Below the pieces are notes generated by a model. That model was given only the letters and a program-made list of their open reading frames with translations. It was not told the DNA's origin and did not search any database. This document shows, in pieces, positions 13,501 to 28,500 of a DNA stretch of 64,000 nt. The DNA is taken from positions 23,670,156 to 23,734,155 of the forward strand of contig NC_059348.1 of assembly GCF_019703515.2 (NCBI RefSeq). Direction: 5' to 3'. Each line of letters opens with the position of its first letter. Position 1 is the first letter of the stretch. Source of the DNA: Myxocyprinus asiaticus. Taxonomy: Eukaryota; Chordata; Actinopteri; Cypriniformes; Catostomidae. Both the position numbers and the translations under genes were made by a program.

Positions 13501-16500
13501 TGTTCTTTGCAGCATTTTATGTTCAGCAAGTAACCCTTATCAAGAACCAATTTTATAGGATTCTTGATGTATAGGATTCTTCAATGTCAATGTGCATGTG
13601 TTCTTGAGTTGGCTGTATGGTCCTTTGGACAAAAGTGCTTAACCCTGTAAAGCCTGACATATGAAAGTATTGTCAGAAAATTCACATTTTTTGACATTAA
13701 ACTGTTTTTAGTACCATTAGACAAAATATAAAAAGAAATCATAAAAAAAAAAAAAAAAAAAATTTGCAGATGTTTTTTTTATGTAACATATCTGATACAT
13801 TAGTCTTTAAAGGTCATTATCCTCCTGAGGCCCAGCAATTAATTTTTGTATTGGACATTTTTTATTTAAGTTTTTCTTAGCCCATACATGCTACAGTGGT
13901 AAATCTTGGGATATTATCAGAGGACTCCCTGAGTTTTTCAGAGATACCAAATGTTCGAGAGTTTGGCCATGACAGCTTCCTCTCCTTGGTCTGTAAATAT
14001 GGATTGAAATGTATCACAGTTCAATTCACCACATCAGATAAAATATGAATAAAAGATATATTTTTTCAATAATTTTTTTTTATCATATGTGTTTTATGCA
14101 CAAAACAATATATTGACATTTAAAAAACTCTTTATAATGACAAAGCAGACTGCATATATGAAAATACACAGAAATACAGTATTAGTTCACACTTTAAATA
14201 TATATTATAAAAAGTATATGTCAGAATTTCAAAGCTCTGTGATTTTTTAAAATTTTTTTTATAGTGGGCATGAATGGAATGGAATGGTGATTGAGAGATA
14301 CCTCAAAAGCCTATTGTATCATATTTGATACATATAATTTCAACATGCTTTTTCAGTAATAAAATTATATACACAATTTTAACCAAGCACAAGTTGCTTA
14401 TATTCAGCAAATACTCATTTTAAAATATCATTAACAATATAATCATTACTGTCTCTTTTACTTTATTAAAATAAACTTTATTAAGTCATTTATCCCAACA
14501 TAAGTCATTTTTTGCGGATGTCCACCACCATTTTAAATGGATCGATATATAAACATCAAAACCAATTTTTTCACAAATAACCACTAGATGGTGCCATAAA
14601 CATGTGAAACTTACATACCATACGTTTGTTTTTGTTTTTTTGTTTTTTTTGCTTTTCAGCTTGAAATGAATGTGAGACAGGAGCTGTCAAAGTTGTGTAT
14701 CATATTTGATACATACGGCATTATAGGGTTAATTAGTGGTGCTTGTGAAAGCAAGCATCGCTAATACTAAATTCAAGTATTACATTTTGACACAAATTAT
14801 TCTACATAGTTTGTGCTATGGACATTAATAATACTAGGGATGTGCACAGTTACCGTTTTTACATTTAGTTAACCGCGAGGTTTCACAAACGGTTATTCTT
14901 TTTTTTCCGTTGGGACATGGGAATAAAGAATGTTTATTGCAATGAAATTTCCTCAAACACTACTCAGAATAGCAACAAATAAAGGGCACAGTGAGCTATA
15001 AGCCTAAATAGCACAATATATAGATCTTCAAATGATAAAATCTCACATTAATGTCAAACAAAAATAATCAAACTGTCATGCCTGGGCAGGTTCACATTTC
15101 TGTGAGGCAGCGAAGCCTCCTCGGGGTGCTTTGATTTTTAAATGGTTTAAATCAAATGTCATTCATTGAACTTGTCTAATTATTGTACATAAATATGCAC
15201 ATCAGAGCAAAAGGGAAAAACACTGTCTTACAGTTTATCAAGTGCTGAAACTTTGCTTGGTGAAAAACAACCTGGAACCATGTTTAATGGTGTAACAGTC
15301 ACATGAAGTCCTCTTTGCAACCTGAAATTCTTCAGAATTTAGCACAATAAATGAATCAACGCAGGTGCTTTCAGATGCATTTATAAAAAGGTCTTTTTAA
15401 CTTTACTTGATGTCTAAAAATGTGGCAATCCTGCATGAGACACTGAAAGAAAAAAACAGCGAGATTTAGCAAAATGTCAAAGATGTCCGTCTAGTGCGTG
15501 CTAACAGTATAGAAAAACAGTGTAGACACACACAAAAGCATGCCTAAACAGCCCCTAACTTGCCCTATATTTGAAAAACTGACCCAAACCTGGCTGGAAA
15601 TCCAGACGATGAAGAACTCTACAACCCGACAAGTGATTTTGGTATTCGAATAGTGACGTGTTGAACGGTTAACCGAATGTGACTATCTGTGCACATTCCT
15701 AAATGATACCTCAAATCATGCAACTTGTTGAGGAGAGATGTGCTATTACTTTTGTAAACTATTGAACATCCCATAGACGGAAAGAGAACCAAGCACTGAA
15801 AATACACTGAAAAAAATGGTAACTCGCAATTGTTACCTCAAATATCTATTTCTACTGGATCTAACCTATAAAAATTACTTTTGTAGGAACTTCATAGCAA
15901 CATAGGAACTTGTAACCACCCACAACACCCTTCGCTGTAAAAAGTGGTAACCTGCAATTGAGACTTTTAGAAGCTTTTTCTACTTGATCTAAGCCATAAC
16001 ATTAGTTTTGTTGGTGTAACATAGTGTCTTCAGGTTGATTCAGTGATGTGAAACAATATATTTGACTTGACTCAAACCAGTTAATTTAGATTTTACCACA
16101 TGAAGCAAATTTTATAGTTATATAAAAAAAAATTTTTTTTTTTTTTTTTAGTGTAGCAATGTGGTGCCGAGTTTTGAATGAACAAACACCACTAACATTT
16201 TTGTCAGATAATATAGTTTTACATTATAGATCCTTCTGATCAATTTTCTGGGTTCTTTAAAGCATCCTTACATTGATGTTTTTCTAAAAATCTACAGAAT
16301 GACAAATTCTTTATGGAACTTAAAAAAGTCTTCCTATGTCATCAGGCTGTAATTTTTCCCATCTGATTTATGTCATCACTATTACTATACTCAGAGTTTG
16401 TGTGCTGTATCCTCTCTAACTCAGTTGCTCACAGTAGCGCTCTGAGGTATTTTGCTCCATCTGTGGGTGAAATGGCACTGCAGTGTGACCATATAGTGCT

Positions 16501-19500
16501 AGTTACATCCATAGCGACAATGAACTGAGGTCTACACTGCCACAGTGTACCACTGTGCCAACCAGAGGAATTCTCACTATTGTGTGAATGCCTCAGCTTG
16601 GCTCTTAAACAGATTCCACTTTGTTAAACCAGACAGCTCAAATTCAGCCCCTTTATAGCTGAATACTATTTTATTATAGTGTTATACATTCTCGACAGAA
16701 GCTGCTATTTGTATTGTTATATGGTTTTGGAGAAGACACAGAAGTGTAAAATGATGTGAGTGATTGATGGGTGAGTGATCTCACTCGTAATCCTCAAAAA
16801 GATTTCTATGCAGTCAGGATGTCATGTTCCCACCCTAGTTCCATTTTTCATAGTCACTGGTTTGAAGCAGATATAATCACTGCTGTGAAATCCTTCTGGC
16901 ATATTTCCATTTCCTGTGAGTTCATAGATAGATTCTGTGTACTCCTTCTTTTTTGGGTCATTTAATAAACTTTCTGTTTTCAGAGTTAGGAATAATCTGC
17001 TGTCTACAGATCACAGTTACAGACTTGTATGATTTTGACATGAATCCACCAGACAACTGTGTCAGAAAGGGTCAGAGTTAATGATGTGCTGCCTGAGCAC
17101 TGGGTGAGAAGAAACATGAAGTAATAGTGCACATAAATGTGTACAACAGCAACATATTCTATAAAAAAATAAAATAAAACATGTTAAAGTGTTGTAAGCC
17201 ACAAACCAAACCAAACAGCTATGAGATTAATCACATCATATCAAACTTAGATTCGAAGCAAAATCATATGAAATCATATGAAGTTAGTAGTGTCGCTACT
17301 TTTATTTAGTTACTCCCCAATACTGTTTTACATTTCTATGGTAACAGCAACGTCTTTGATTGGTGGAGTTCTTTTCAGGATTCATGGGTAGTAATCAAAC
17401 TTGACTTTTTATGGATTGTCTAAATGCCTTCTACAGAAGTGTATATGACTGTTTTACAATCTCATAAATAAAAATAAAATGTAAAAAATAGTTAAAAATA
17501 AATTTCTTGGATTTTTACTTTTGGAACCCCTATACAAGGGGGTAAGAACAGAAATGGAGCCTTGATGTGTTGGTGCAAACCTTAAGAAATGGTCCTTACA
17601 ACTCCACTTATAAAGTATGTGTGGTATGTGTATGGGAACAAGGAAGAACAGGGATCAAATAAGTAATTGATTAGATGACAGCCAACCATTACCTTACGTG
17701 GTACTTTGTTTTTCTACAAAAAAAATTAGAAGTTAGAAGAAGCCAGATTAAGATCCTTCATCCACCAAGTTCACCTCACCCCTCTGTTTACTGTCTGAGC
17801 AATACTCTACCCAGAATTCCTCACCTGTCGTCACTCTGTCGGGAGTGCATCAAAACATCCTGGTAGCTTAAGTGCATGCCACAGACCTTTTCAGCTTAAA
17901 GTTAGGAATATCATGCATCTTTAATTTGTCAGTAAACGGCATGTGCCTGTTTGTAGTAAGTACAGCTTATCAATCCCTCAAGCCTGCTCTCAGACCAATG
18001 GGCACCAACGGGACTCCCGGGCTGAGCTGTGCTTGGCACGGCCTGCACCTCTCTTGCCCTACCACGGTCCCTGTCTGCTGCTTCAACTGCTCAGGAAATT
18101 TGTTCTGAGCTCATCTGAGCTCCATTTCCAGCTACCATAGTTTGTTATACTGAATTAACTGTGAGCATGTGTATAGTGTCTGACACAACAATAAGAAAGA
18201 CATGTTCTCTTAGAACACTGTTTATGGTGTAGAACTTGCATATAAAGTTCAGTACTTGTAAAATATAACCCATTAAACTGGTTATAGAGGTCTGTGTGAA
18301 TTCAAACAATGATAAAATTTCTCCTGTCTTCACTCCTGTATAATCTTGAAGCAATAAGCCAGTTAAGGCAGTTACAGTGAGTTAAAGTAAATGGTGATGT
18401 TACCCCTTAAAAAATGACTTCCTGTAAAATCTCAGCCTTGAGCTGTGAATGAATTTCAGGATCATAACTTCAGATCTGACCCAAATATAAAAGTTGTGGA
18501 CAAAACTGACATTACACAAAAATTAAACAAGTATCATAAAAAATGTATACAGTATATATACGTATATACAGTATATATATATTTTTTACTTATTCATGTA
18601 TTAATTGTTGTGGAGAATTCAAATGTATTTTTACCAAATACAACATTAAGATTACATTTTCACAGTTTTTATCTCTTAAATGGGTCAAAAATGACCTGAA
18701 CATCTCAGGAGGGTTAAATTGCTCATATCATCTTATCTTGAGTGTCAGGTCCACCGCAGACACTTATTTGTCCAATGACTTTGGTGTGGAGTGAATGTAA
18801 TAGTCTTTGAGAGGATGTGCAGATTCCTCACAGGCCAGCTGTCTCTTCTCTGATACTCAGGGAATGTCAGACTGGTTTGAATGTTTTCCAGTGCATATCT
18901 TATCTGTGACTCACACACTATCTCTCTTTAGTCACAGGCTCTTAGGATAACTCTTCATTAAGAGTCTTTATCTACAGCAAACTGATTAGCTAACTTATTT
19001 TTTTTCTTAAATATAGCCACTGTCAGTCCAAACTTTAAACTATAACATTTATTGAAGTCCCAAAAATCACCCTTGCCTCATGTTTTTACCCAAAAATTCA
19101 AACAAATTTTATTTGATCATTTGAAGAGATCCTTTACAAAATGTACAGTACGCATGGCAATGTCTTGAAATTCTTTAAAATATATAAACTACTTTAAGAA
19201 AATGTATATGTGCTGTGGTGTGACGCTCTTATTTAGAGCTAAAACAACATTTTGCTAATAACTATATGCATGTTGTTTTTATGACCATATTAATTAAGAG
19301 ACTACATGAAATGTTTGTACTCCTGAAAATGAATTGAACACACCACAGAACCATTTAAAATGAACCAGTGAAGACAAAAAGGTTATTAAAAAGAGTAAAA
19401 AAATAAATTAAAAGAAAGTGACAAAAGTGACCAATCACAGCACCTAAAATAAAGGTTGCACAATCCATTATAGACCATTTCAAGAATGTAAGCAAAAACA

Positions 19501-22500
19501 AAGGAATTATAGAACACACTTGGGCAGTTTTGGCAGCTATTTTTCTATGTAAAAAAGCTCCTATGTACTTGAATGGGGAAAGACCGAAATCTCGAAAACG
19601 TCAGCAGGTAGAGACCGGTCTCACGTGGAGAGGCACACTGTGTTTAAAGGCAGCGGTGATGAGGCTGTATTTTTTTAGTTGACCTTTGGCTGCCGTTGGG
19701 CATTCCAATTTCTTCCATTAATTTTAAAAGAAGTGGCCCGTCTCTGCTAAATAGTCACAGAACAGTGACGTCACCAGCGAATAGTCCTTGAAATGGTCTA
19801 TACATTCATATAAATTGTTGAAATGTTGATTAAAATATGTTCATTGACACATTATGCATAACTACCTATATTCCATGGTACTGAATTAACATCATATTCA
19901 TATAACAAGGTATTTACTTGGTACACCAAGGTGCCATGTTATTAGCATGGTTGCATGCTAAAAGAACATGATAATACCATGATAATGTTTTTGTATGTGA
20001 TGGATGCAGGTGTATTGACTGCTTCAGGTCAATGCTCATTTAAAGACAAACAGACCTGACTCTGGTCTCACAGCGCATCTCACCCATCTGCTCCATTTGC
20101 CACACAATGGCCTGCACAGATTTGCCCATTGTGTGATGCACAAATATCAGCATATACATTTAAAAAAATGCATATTCAGTGCTTGCTTTGCTACTTTTTT
20201 GCTCTGTCTTTATTAATTAATGCTGTACAATAATTTCACACATTGGTCCACCTGTCCTTTTTGCTTTATTTTGCCATGAACCAATTGTGTATGTTTTGGA
20301 TACACAGAAACTCCATTTACCATTATGGCCCTTGATAAATGTAAAGTCTACATGTGCAAATTGACTCTATGACCTGCCCCATTAGGCTCTGCAGCACTGA
20401 TTCCAACATCATGTAGGTAGTTAGCTTTAAGGTGTATATGGCTTATCAAAGTTAATTTACATCTAAACAGTTGTTTTAAATACTCTACTAAGGGAGTTTG
20501 TATTTAATATGTATTCTGAGTACTCCCTTCTGAGTATGGAAGGGAGATTTTGAAACATGAAAACAAAAACACGATTAACCATTTAATTATTAAATAGTAT
20601 CCACAAAATATGTGCCACTATTAAAAGTAAAATAAAATGATTTAATTTTCATTTTCACTATAACAATGCATCATCCCTGTAAAATTAAAAAATACAAATA
20701 AAATTTATGATTTGACATTTCATTTTCAGTACGATCTCGAGACAAGACTGCCAATTTTAAAATGAAAAGAGTAATGTGAATAAGAAATTGCAAATAATTT
20801 TTTACAAAGCTTTTTCTTAATATTCACGCAATAATAGTGGCAGAATTTGAATTCAAATGCAAAGTTCAGTTTTAATTTTATTTTTAATTGTATCTTTTAT
20901 TTTTCGATTTCTATTATCATTTTCACGTTTCAACATGTAAATTCTATGTTAATGAGTGGGTGGTGCGCAAGAGAGGATACTGTAATACAGTGCTTCTCAC
21001 ACTAGGGGGCACAGAGAGGTTGCAAGGGAGATGTTCATTTTATGTGTCCTTCTGTGAAGCAGAGAATCCATGATACAGCGCTTTTTGGGCCTCAAGAGTT
21101 GTGATATCAGTTTTACATTTAAAAATACCAAGCAAGCATTACAGAAAAATGCAGTACTGATTTTTGTTTTGTCAGCCAGCTGAATAAATGAACATAGTGT
21201 TGGAATCACACTTGTAAATATGTGCACCATGATTGCAGCAGGCTTTATTTTGCAGGTGTTACATGTAAAATAAATACGTTAATTCAGTCTAATTGGATTG
21301 TTTCCCATCACAGCAAATTAAAACCCCAATATCCCCTCTATCATAGTATCAAAACAAGAGAAGGCATAAATGAGTGATTTGTTTTATTGGCATAAGAGCA
21401 AGCTTAATAAGTAATAAGCACTGTCTTTCCTAACACAGCAAAATGAAAATGAAATGATTGATCTGCTTGGATCTGGCATATGGCATAATCATAAGAGTTC
21501 CGCACTGACTGAGAGAGAGTCTCAAGCTCATGGAATGCATCTGATGAATTTATTTTCACCAAAGTCCAGGGACATTTCTAGGCGTAGGCGAACTAGGCAG
21601 TCGCCTAGGGCGCCACCAGCTGGGGGGACACCAAATCGCAAACCCACCCCCACCAGCCCACTTTGCCAGTCGGGAGTGCCAATGACATCGTCGGCTCGAT
21701 AATGGGAAGTGGCAAGCGCAATTGTCTAGTTCATTTTCAATGAGAGGCATGCTGAAAGCGGCAAATTGCAGGCAGTTTTGCTAGCGGCAGGTAGGCAGCG
21801 CGAAAGTGGTGCTCGTACACCCAAAATCCTGCCACTTTCACGTGCACGGCTCTTCATGGCAGGCACCGGGAGAAATAAAAATATTTTATCTTTCTCTGAG
21901 CAGCTGCGGTAGCCACGTTGGTCTTAAATAATCACTTTAGACTTTATTCACAGCCAATCACACAGAATTGTACTGAGTACATAACAGACTGCTGAAAACA
22001 TGGAAGAGGAATTTTTCTGAGTTATAGTCTCTGATCTCTTAAAAATCTCATAGAGAGATTAATTTAAAAAGCCATCGCTTGGGAGCTTGTGAGTGCGCGA
22101 GTTAGTTTGCCAGGTAAAATAAAGTGCAAATGAAATAAGCATGAAGTAAACAGAACTTAGTGGGTGTCATGAAGTCTAGTCATAAGCCATAAACAAAGTA
22201 TTTTTCTCAATTCTATTGAAATTATAAATAACAACAAATAATAAATTATTGTATATTGTTAAATGATGTGTAAAATAATGCATCATGTTCTAGGAGCGTA
22301 GCGGTACGTAATTACATATGGAAATCGCTTCATTGCACACAAGGAGCTCTAAAATACGATTGCATACTATCAGCCACAGGTGTTGTATGATAAGTTCAGC
22401 TGAAACCAGGAGCGGGAGGGAGATGTGCCTTTTGAGCGCGAGGGATCAAATGTCCGTTTGAAGCGCGAGAGTGATCTCCTCTGACTGTGCCAGAAAAAAT

Positions 22501-25500
22501 TTAAATTTACAGAGGATTAATGATAGTGCCATATTAATCTACTATATATAGGCTAATGCTGAATATTATGTATAATTATGCTATGCACTGTAAAAAATAT
22601 TTATGTAATTGTAACGGTAAAAGACTGTAAAAATGCTACAGTAAAAAAGTAAATTGGTTAATGAGTAATTACCGTAAAATATACGTTAACATTTTTTAAT
22701 ATATTTAAAAAGACAATATTGTAGTTTTACGGTAAAATGTTGTAAAAATTACATTTTTTAGATGTAAAAAGTATGATTTTCTCATATAATTAACGGTAAA
22801 AATTTATATTATGTTTAACAAGAGAGTACATGTACTTTTTACTGTAAATTATTGTTAAAAGTATGGTAAAAAACTGTAATCGGGCGTTCCCAGAATTCCC
22901 TGCGTGACGCATTACATTTCATTATATTTTAAGGGAATAGTTATGTTTCTTCTTATTTTTAATATAATTTATGTACTTTAGGGTGTACTGTGCTATATTT
23001 GATGTAGTTTAGTTCATGTGTATTGCATAATTTTAACTGCAAAAGTGTTACCCTGATGGTGTAAAATGTTTGTGTGAATGACATCTCTACATGTTTATTG
23101 GTCATTGCTCCTGGAAGAGCCACTATTGGTGAATTTCATGTCATCATGTGTCATTTTGTAATTACTGCGGTGATTAACAATACAATATAAAGTGAAAAGC
23201 AGATTTTTACAGTTTCAGAAGGTTAATATATTAAGTTTATCATTTTATAACATAAACGACGGTACTGCACCGTAAAATATACCATAAAACAACAGTTTTA
23301 AACTGTAAAATGTACAGGTTGTTCTGTAAAGTTTTTTACATTTTTACTGTATTTTTAACATAATTATTCTTGCAACCACAGCTGCCAGTTGTTGTGTGGG
23401 GGAATACTGTATAATCCTAATGTCAAATGTCATGTCTGATTTGATTTCAAATCATTAATTATTTAACTGGATACGCATGCACTTCCATTAAATATGTATT
23501 TTTGAATATAATATTTCGAGACAATATTAGGGCTGGACGATGGGACGATGTAATCAGATATCGATTAGCAGTACGAGCCTATCTCGTGGAAAGAGTTTTC
23601 ACTCTTTTTGCTCTGTTTCATTCATCTGAAAACTGTTTGCAAGGATAATGTCGTCTATGAGAATGCTGCAAATAATCCCTGATCATTTCAGGAGGTGCTG
23701 TGAGTTTAGTTTGCTTAATTTCCACAGAGCAGTTCGTGCTTAACATGTATTGTGAACGCAGCTCTGCAGGTTCAGTAATATATATCTTTCTATTAAAGAA
23801 ACAGATGAAAGTGATTAAATCATAAAATAATACAAGACACGTTCAACTTGAACCTAAAATTGAGTTTTCTTTCCTTTAGGCAGCATTAACTGTATTAATT
23901 TATTAACGCAATACAAACACAAATTCGATAAGAATACACTTGGCAGCATTATTTTGGGAACACAAGGGAATTTAGGCTTATTTATTTTGATTATTATTGT
24001 CTTTACATTTATAATTGTCTTTAGTTCTTAATCTGTAGGCTATTAGTAATTTTCCACCTGTTGTCATTGACAGATACTTGCATGATGGCAAATGGAGCCG
24101 TTGGAGAGGGTAAATGTTTGGATTTGGGGAGATGGTTAAATATGATTTTTTGATCACTTGGTTATTTTAATGGCTTTTTTTGTTTAGTTTAAAGTGCTAT
24201 TTGAATTTAGAATGTCTTTTGTTTATCTTTTCATGTTTCAATAAATTAATTACATTTTTAAATCAAAATCAATAAAGCTAAAATATTCACAGACCCTTGG
24301 CAAGGGGGTTGATGATGTAATCGGATATTGCGATATTTTTTACATATCGCCCAGCCCTAGACAATATTATTAACATTTTAATTTAAAATATTTTAAATGT
24401 ATGTAATCAGTGACAGTGTGTATCTTACATAATCAATTTCTTTTCTTTTTTTTTTCAGTTAGCAGAATTACTAGCAAATATTTCCATTTGGTGTCACCGT
24501 TGGCCTGTGCATGGGCTGATTTTCAGTCCCAGTACTTCTCTGATGGATCATTTAGCACTTTTAAGAATTGTAGGCCTAGCTTAATTTTATGTATATATAT
24601 ATATAACCTTTAATTGCCATTTAAACCTGTGTGTGTCACCTTGTGTGTCTGTAACAAGGCCAAACATTCAATGGTATGTAAACTTTTGATCAGGGCCATT
24701 TGGGTGATTTCTGTTATCATTATGATTTAAAAAGGAGCCAAACAACTATGTGATAATAAATGGCTTCATATGATCACTATCCTTAAAAAAAGACATTTTT
24801 TTTTGCATGATTAGTCATATTTTCAAAATCAATGCCAAAATTTCACAATTTCTGCCAGGTTATGCAAACTTTTGAGCACAACTGTATATGCAATATCCTA
24901 ACTCAATTTATTTTGTACATACACTTACCTTTTTTCAAATTACTTTTAAATTGAGAATCAAACTTTTTTTTAACTTAGAATAACAATCACAATTCTCACA
25001 AAATTTTCTCTGCTTCAATCTATGCAAAAATGCAATAATGCTGTAAATCAAATATATAAATTTAAAATGTCCTAAGTCCACAAGAGGGCACAAAGAATAC
25101 ATTATAAACCAAACAGCACCTTGTGATTATTGCAAAAAATAAAAATAAAAATAAATACAAAAAAATAAATAAATAAATCCTGTAAAAAAAAAATGCATAA
25201 TAAATAAAAAATAAATATTTAAATATTACTAAAAAAAGTAAAAAACAAAACGAGCAGAAAAAAAGCTTCATTAACAGTTCTATATTAACTTGGTATTGCA
25301 CTTGTAAGCAAATATGCAATAGAACACTGTTATTTTACAAAAGTAAAAAAAAAATGAACAATTTCAATTAAAACAATGAGGCCTTCAGTGTTTCTCTTGT
25401 AAAACTTGCTTCAAGCTTGTAAACGTCCTGGTTACTTTCGTAACCTCCGTTCCCTGTTGGAGGGAACAAGACGTGTTGATGTAGTGACACTAGGAGTCAC

Positions 25501-28500
25501 TCTTGGGAGCCCTAAAAAACTCTGATCTTTGAAAAAAGGCCAATGGGAATCGGCGAGTGGAATTTGCATGCCACTCCCCCGGACATACGGGTATAAAAGG
25601 AGCTGGTATGCAACCACTCATTCAGGTTTTGTGCTGAGGAGCCGAGACAAGGTCCTGGCCATGTCAACGGGAAGTTCAGCGTTGTGGTAAGAGGGACACA
25701 ACGTCTTGTTCCCTCCATCAGGGAACGGAGGTTACGAAAGTAACCAGGACGTTCCCTATCTGTCACTCACTCGACGTTGTGTCGATGTAGTGACACTAGG
25801 AGTCCCTATACAAAATGCCACAACTAGCTGAACTGTGTTACATGGACTGGTGGTGCGAGACGGGCAGACCGCTGTGTGCCTCATAGCCAGCGCACCAGGC
25901 CATCACATAACCTCCCCAACGCTCTTATAAGCATTGAACGGTCCTTCGGGAACAAGTCGACCACCCAAAAAATAGGGACAGGCTAGCCCAGTCGTGGCCT
26001 CTTTTCATCTCTTTTCTTCCCAAAAAGAGTGGAATTTGTTTACGGACTGGGGCCATAAGTGTCTACATCGGGGGGGTGTCACTCCCAAGGGGAAGACACA
26101 GCGGAGACCACACCCCGCCCTAGGGGGGTATTTTGAGTGGAAATACGTCACATGGTCTTATCGAGTCTTGTCGGAACTATGTCATGTGGAGAAGTCCCAT
26201 GGTAGGTCCTACCCGAGAGGGGAGGAACTCTACAAACACGGTGACCGGGGGCAGAGGAATCACTGCCCAAGGAAGACGCAGTTTACCAACAGGGAAACGA
26301 TTTAGTGGCAAAGGCGCTATGCTCAAGCGGTACACCCAGCCAGCTGTCCCGGAATACCTGCCAAAACACGGGACGAAACCGGCTCAACCCGGAGATTGTA
26401 GAACCTCGCAAAGGTGTTGGGTGTTGCCCAGCCCGCTGCTCTGCAGATGTCTGCTAGAGAGGCACCATTGTTAAGGGCCCAGGAGGCCGTCACACTCCTG
26501 GTAGAATAGGCTCATTGCCCTGCGGGGGGCGGCATGTGCTGGGCGTAATATGCCATCACGATGGCGTCGATGACCCAATGGGCGATCCTCTGTTTGGTAA
26601 CAGTGCTTCCTTTCCGCTGTCCGCCAAAGTAGACAAAGAGCTGCTCGGAGTATCTAAAGCTCTGCATGCGATCCAAATAGATGTGTAAAGCACGCACCGG
26701 ACACAGAAACGCCAAGGCTGGGTCTGCCTCCTCCTGGGGCAGTGCTTGCAGGTTCACCACCTGATCCCTAAATGGGGTCGTGGGAACCTTGGGCACATAG
26801 CCCGGTCGGGGTCTCAGGATCACGTGAAAGTAGCCCGGACCGAACTCCAGTCACTTTTCGCTGACAGAGAACGCCTGCAGTTCCCCTACCCTCTTGATGG
26901 AAGTGAGCGCAGTCAGGAGGGCAGTCTTCAGAGAGAGTACCTTTAGCTCAGCTGACTCCAACGGCTCAAAGGGAGCTCCCCATAGTCCCCGAAGGACTAC
27001 AGAGAGATCCCATGAGGGAATGAGGTGTGGTCTTTGGGGGTTCATCCTCCTAGCACCTCTCAGGAACCTGATGATCAAGTCGTGCTTCCCCAAATACTTA
27101 CCATCCACTGCATTGTGATGTGCCGAAATGGCGGCTACATACACCTTCAAGGTGGAGGGGGACAGCCACCCCTCCAAGCCCTCCTGCAGGAAGGAAAGCA
27201 CCGATCTGACTGCGCATCTCTGGGGGTCTTTGCATCGGGAAGAACACCACTTAGCGAACAGACGCCACTTCAAGGCATACAGGCACCTTGTAGAGAGAGC
27301 CCTAGCCTGAGTGATTGTGTCTACCACTGCGGGTGGTTGGCCACTTAGGTCTTCCACGTCCCATCCAGAGGCCAGACATGGAGGTTCCAGAGGTCTGGTC
27401 ACGGGTGCCAGATGGTGCCACATCCCTGAGAAAGAGGGGGGGGGGGCTGTCACGAGGAGTGTGAGGTCCGAGAACCACATCTGGGTGGGCTAGTAGGGTG
27501 CTACCAGGACGACCTGCTCCTCGTCCTCCCTGGCCTTGCACAGGGTCTGTGCAAGTAGGCTCACTGGGGGAAACGCATATTTGCGTAGACCTGGGGGCCA
27601 GCTCTGTGCCAGCGCGTCTATACCGAGGGGTGCCTCGGTCAGGGCGTACCAAAGCGGGCAGTGGGAGGATTCCCGGGAAGCAAACAGGTTTACCTGTGCT
27701 CAACTGAAGTGACTCCAAATCAGTTGGACCACCCGGGGGAGGAGTCTCCACTCTCCCCTGAGCATAACCTGTCATGACAGCGCGTCCGCTGCGGTGTTGT
27801 GGTCGCCCGGGATGTGAGTGGCTCGCAGCGACTTGAGGTGCTGCTGACTCCAGAGGAGGAGACGGCAGACGAGTTGTGACATGCAACACGAGCGTAAGCC
27901 ACCTTGGTGGTTGATGTATGCCACCATCGCCGTGTTGTCTGTCCGAACCAACACATGCTTGCCCTGGATCAATGGCCGAAGCCTCCGCAGGGCAAGCAGT
28001 ACTGCCAACAACTCGAGGTAGTTGATGTGACAATGTAGCTGTGGACCAGTCCAGGAGCCGGCGGCTGCGTGCCTGTTGCATACGGCGCCCCAGCTCGCCT
28101 TGGAGGCGTCCGTTGTAACAACGATGCGCCTGGAGACCTGCTCTAGGGGAACCCCTACCCGTAGAAATGTTAGGTCGTTCCAAGGGCTGAAGAGGCGGCG
28201 ACAGATCGGCGTGACGACCACGCGATGTGTCCCGCAGCACCATGCCCATCTTGGGGCTCGAGTCTGAAGCCAGTGCTGAAGTGGTCTCATATGCATCAAC
28301 CCGAGCGGTGTGGCCACCGCTGAGGATGCCATATGCCCCAGGAGCCTCTGAAAGAGTTTCAGTGGAACCGCTGTCCCCAAATCGCCCCCAGTGCTAACCA
28401 GCACGGCCTCATACCCGTAGGTAGAAGGACTGAGGCGGGGAGCCCCTGGGGTGGCTTGCTTTCTTACAAATACAAGCCGCGACCGCAACGTTGCCATGGC

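Noticed and set aside
20997..21230. 77-codon frame conserved in 30559-30792 as a duplicated small gene
   Set aside because: Conservation is explained by both copies lying in the long inverted repeat; flanking non-coding parts are equally conserved.
25062..25319. 85-codon Phe/Leu-rich frame on the - strand
   Set aside because: Translation of A-rich simple sequence; no domain.
26133..27348. Several + strand open frames of 60-113 codons across the DIRS element
   Set aside because: They are antisense shadows of the recombinase and RT/RNase H remnants.
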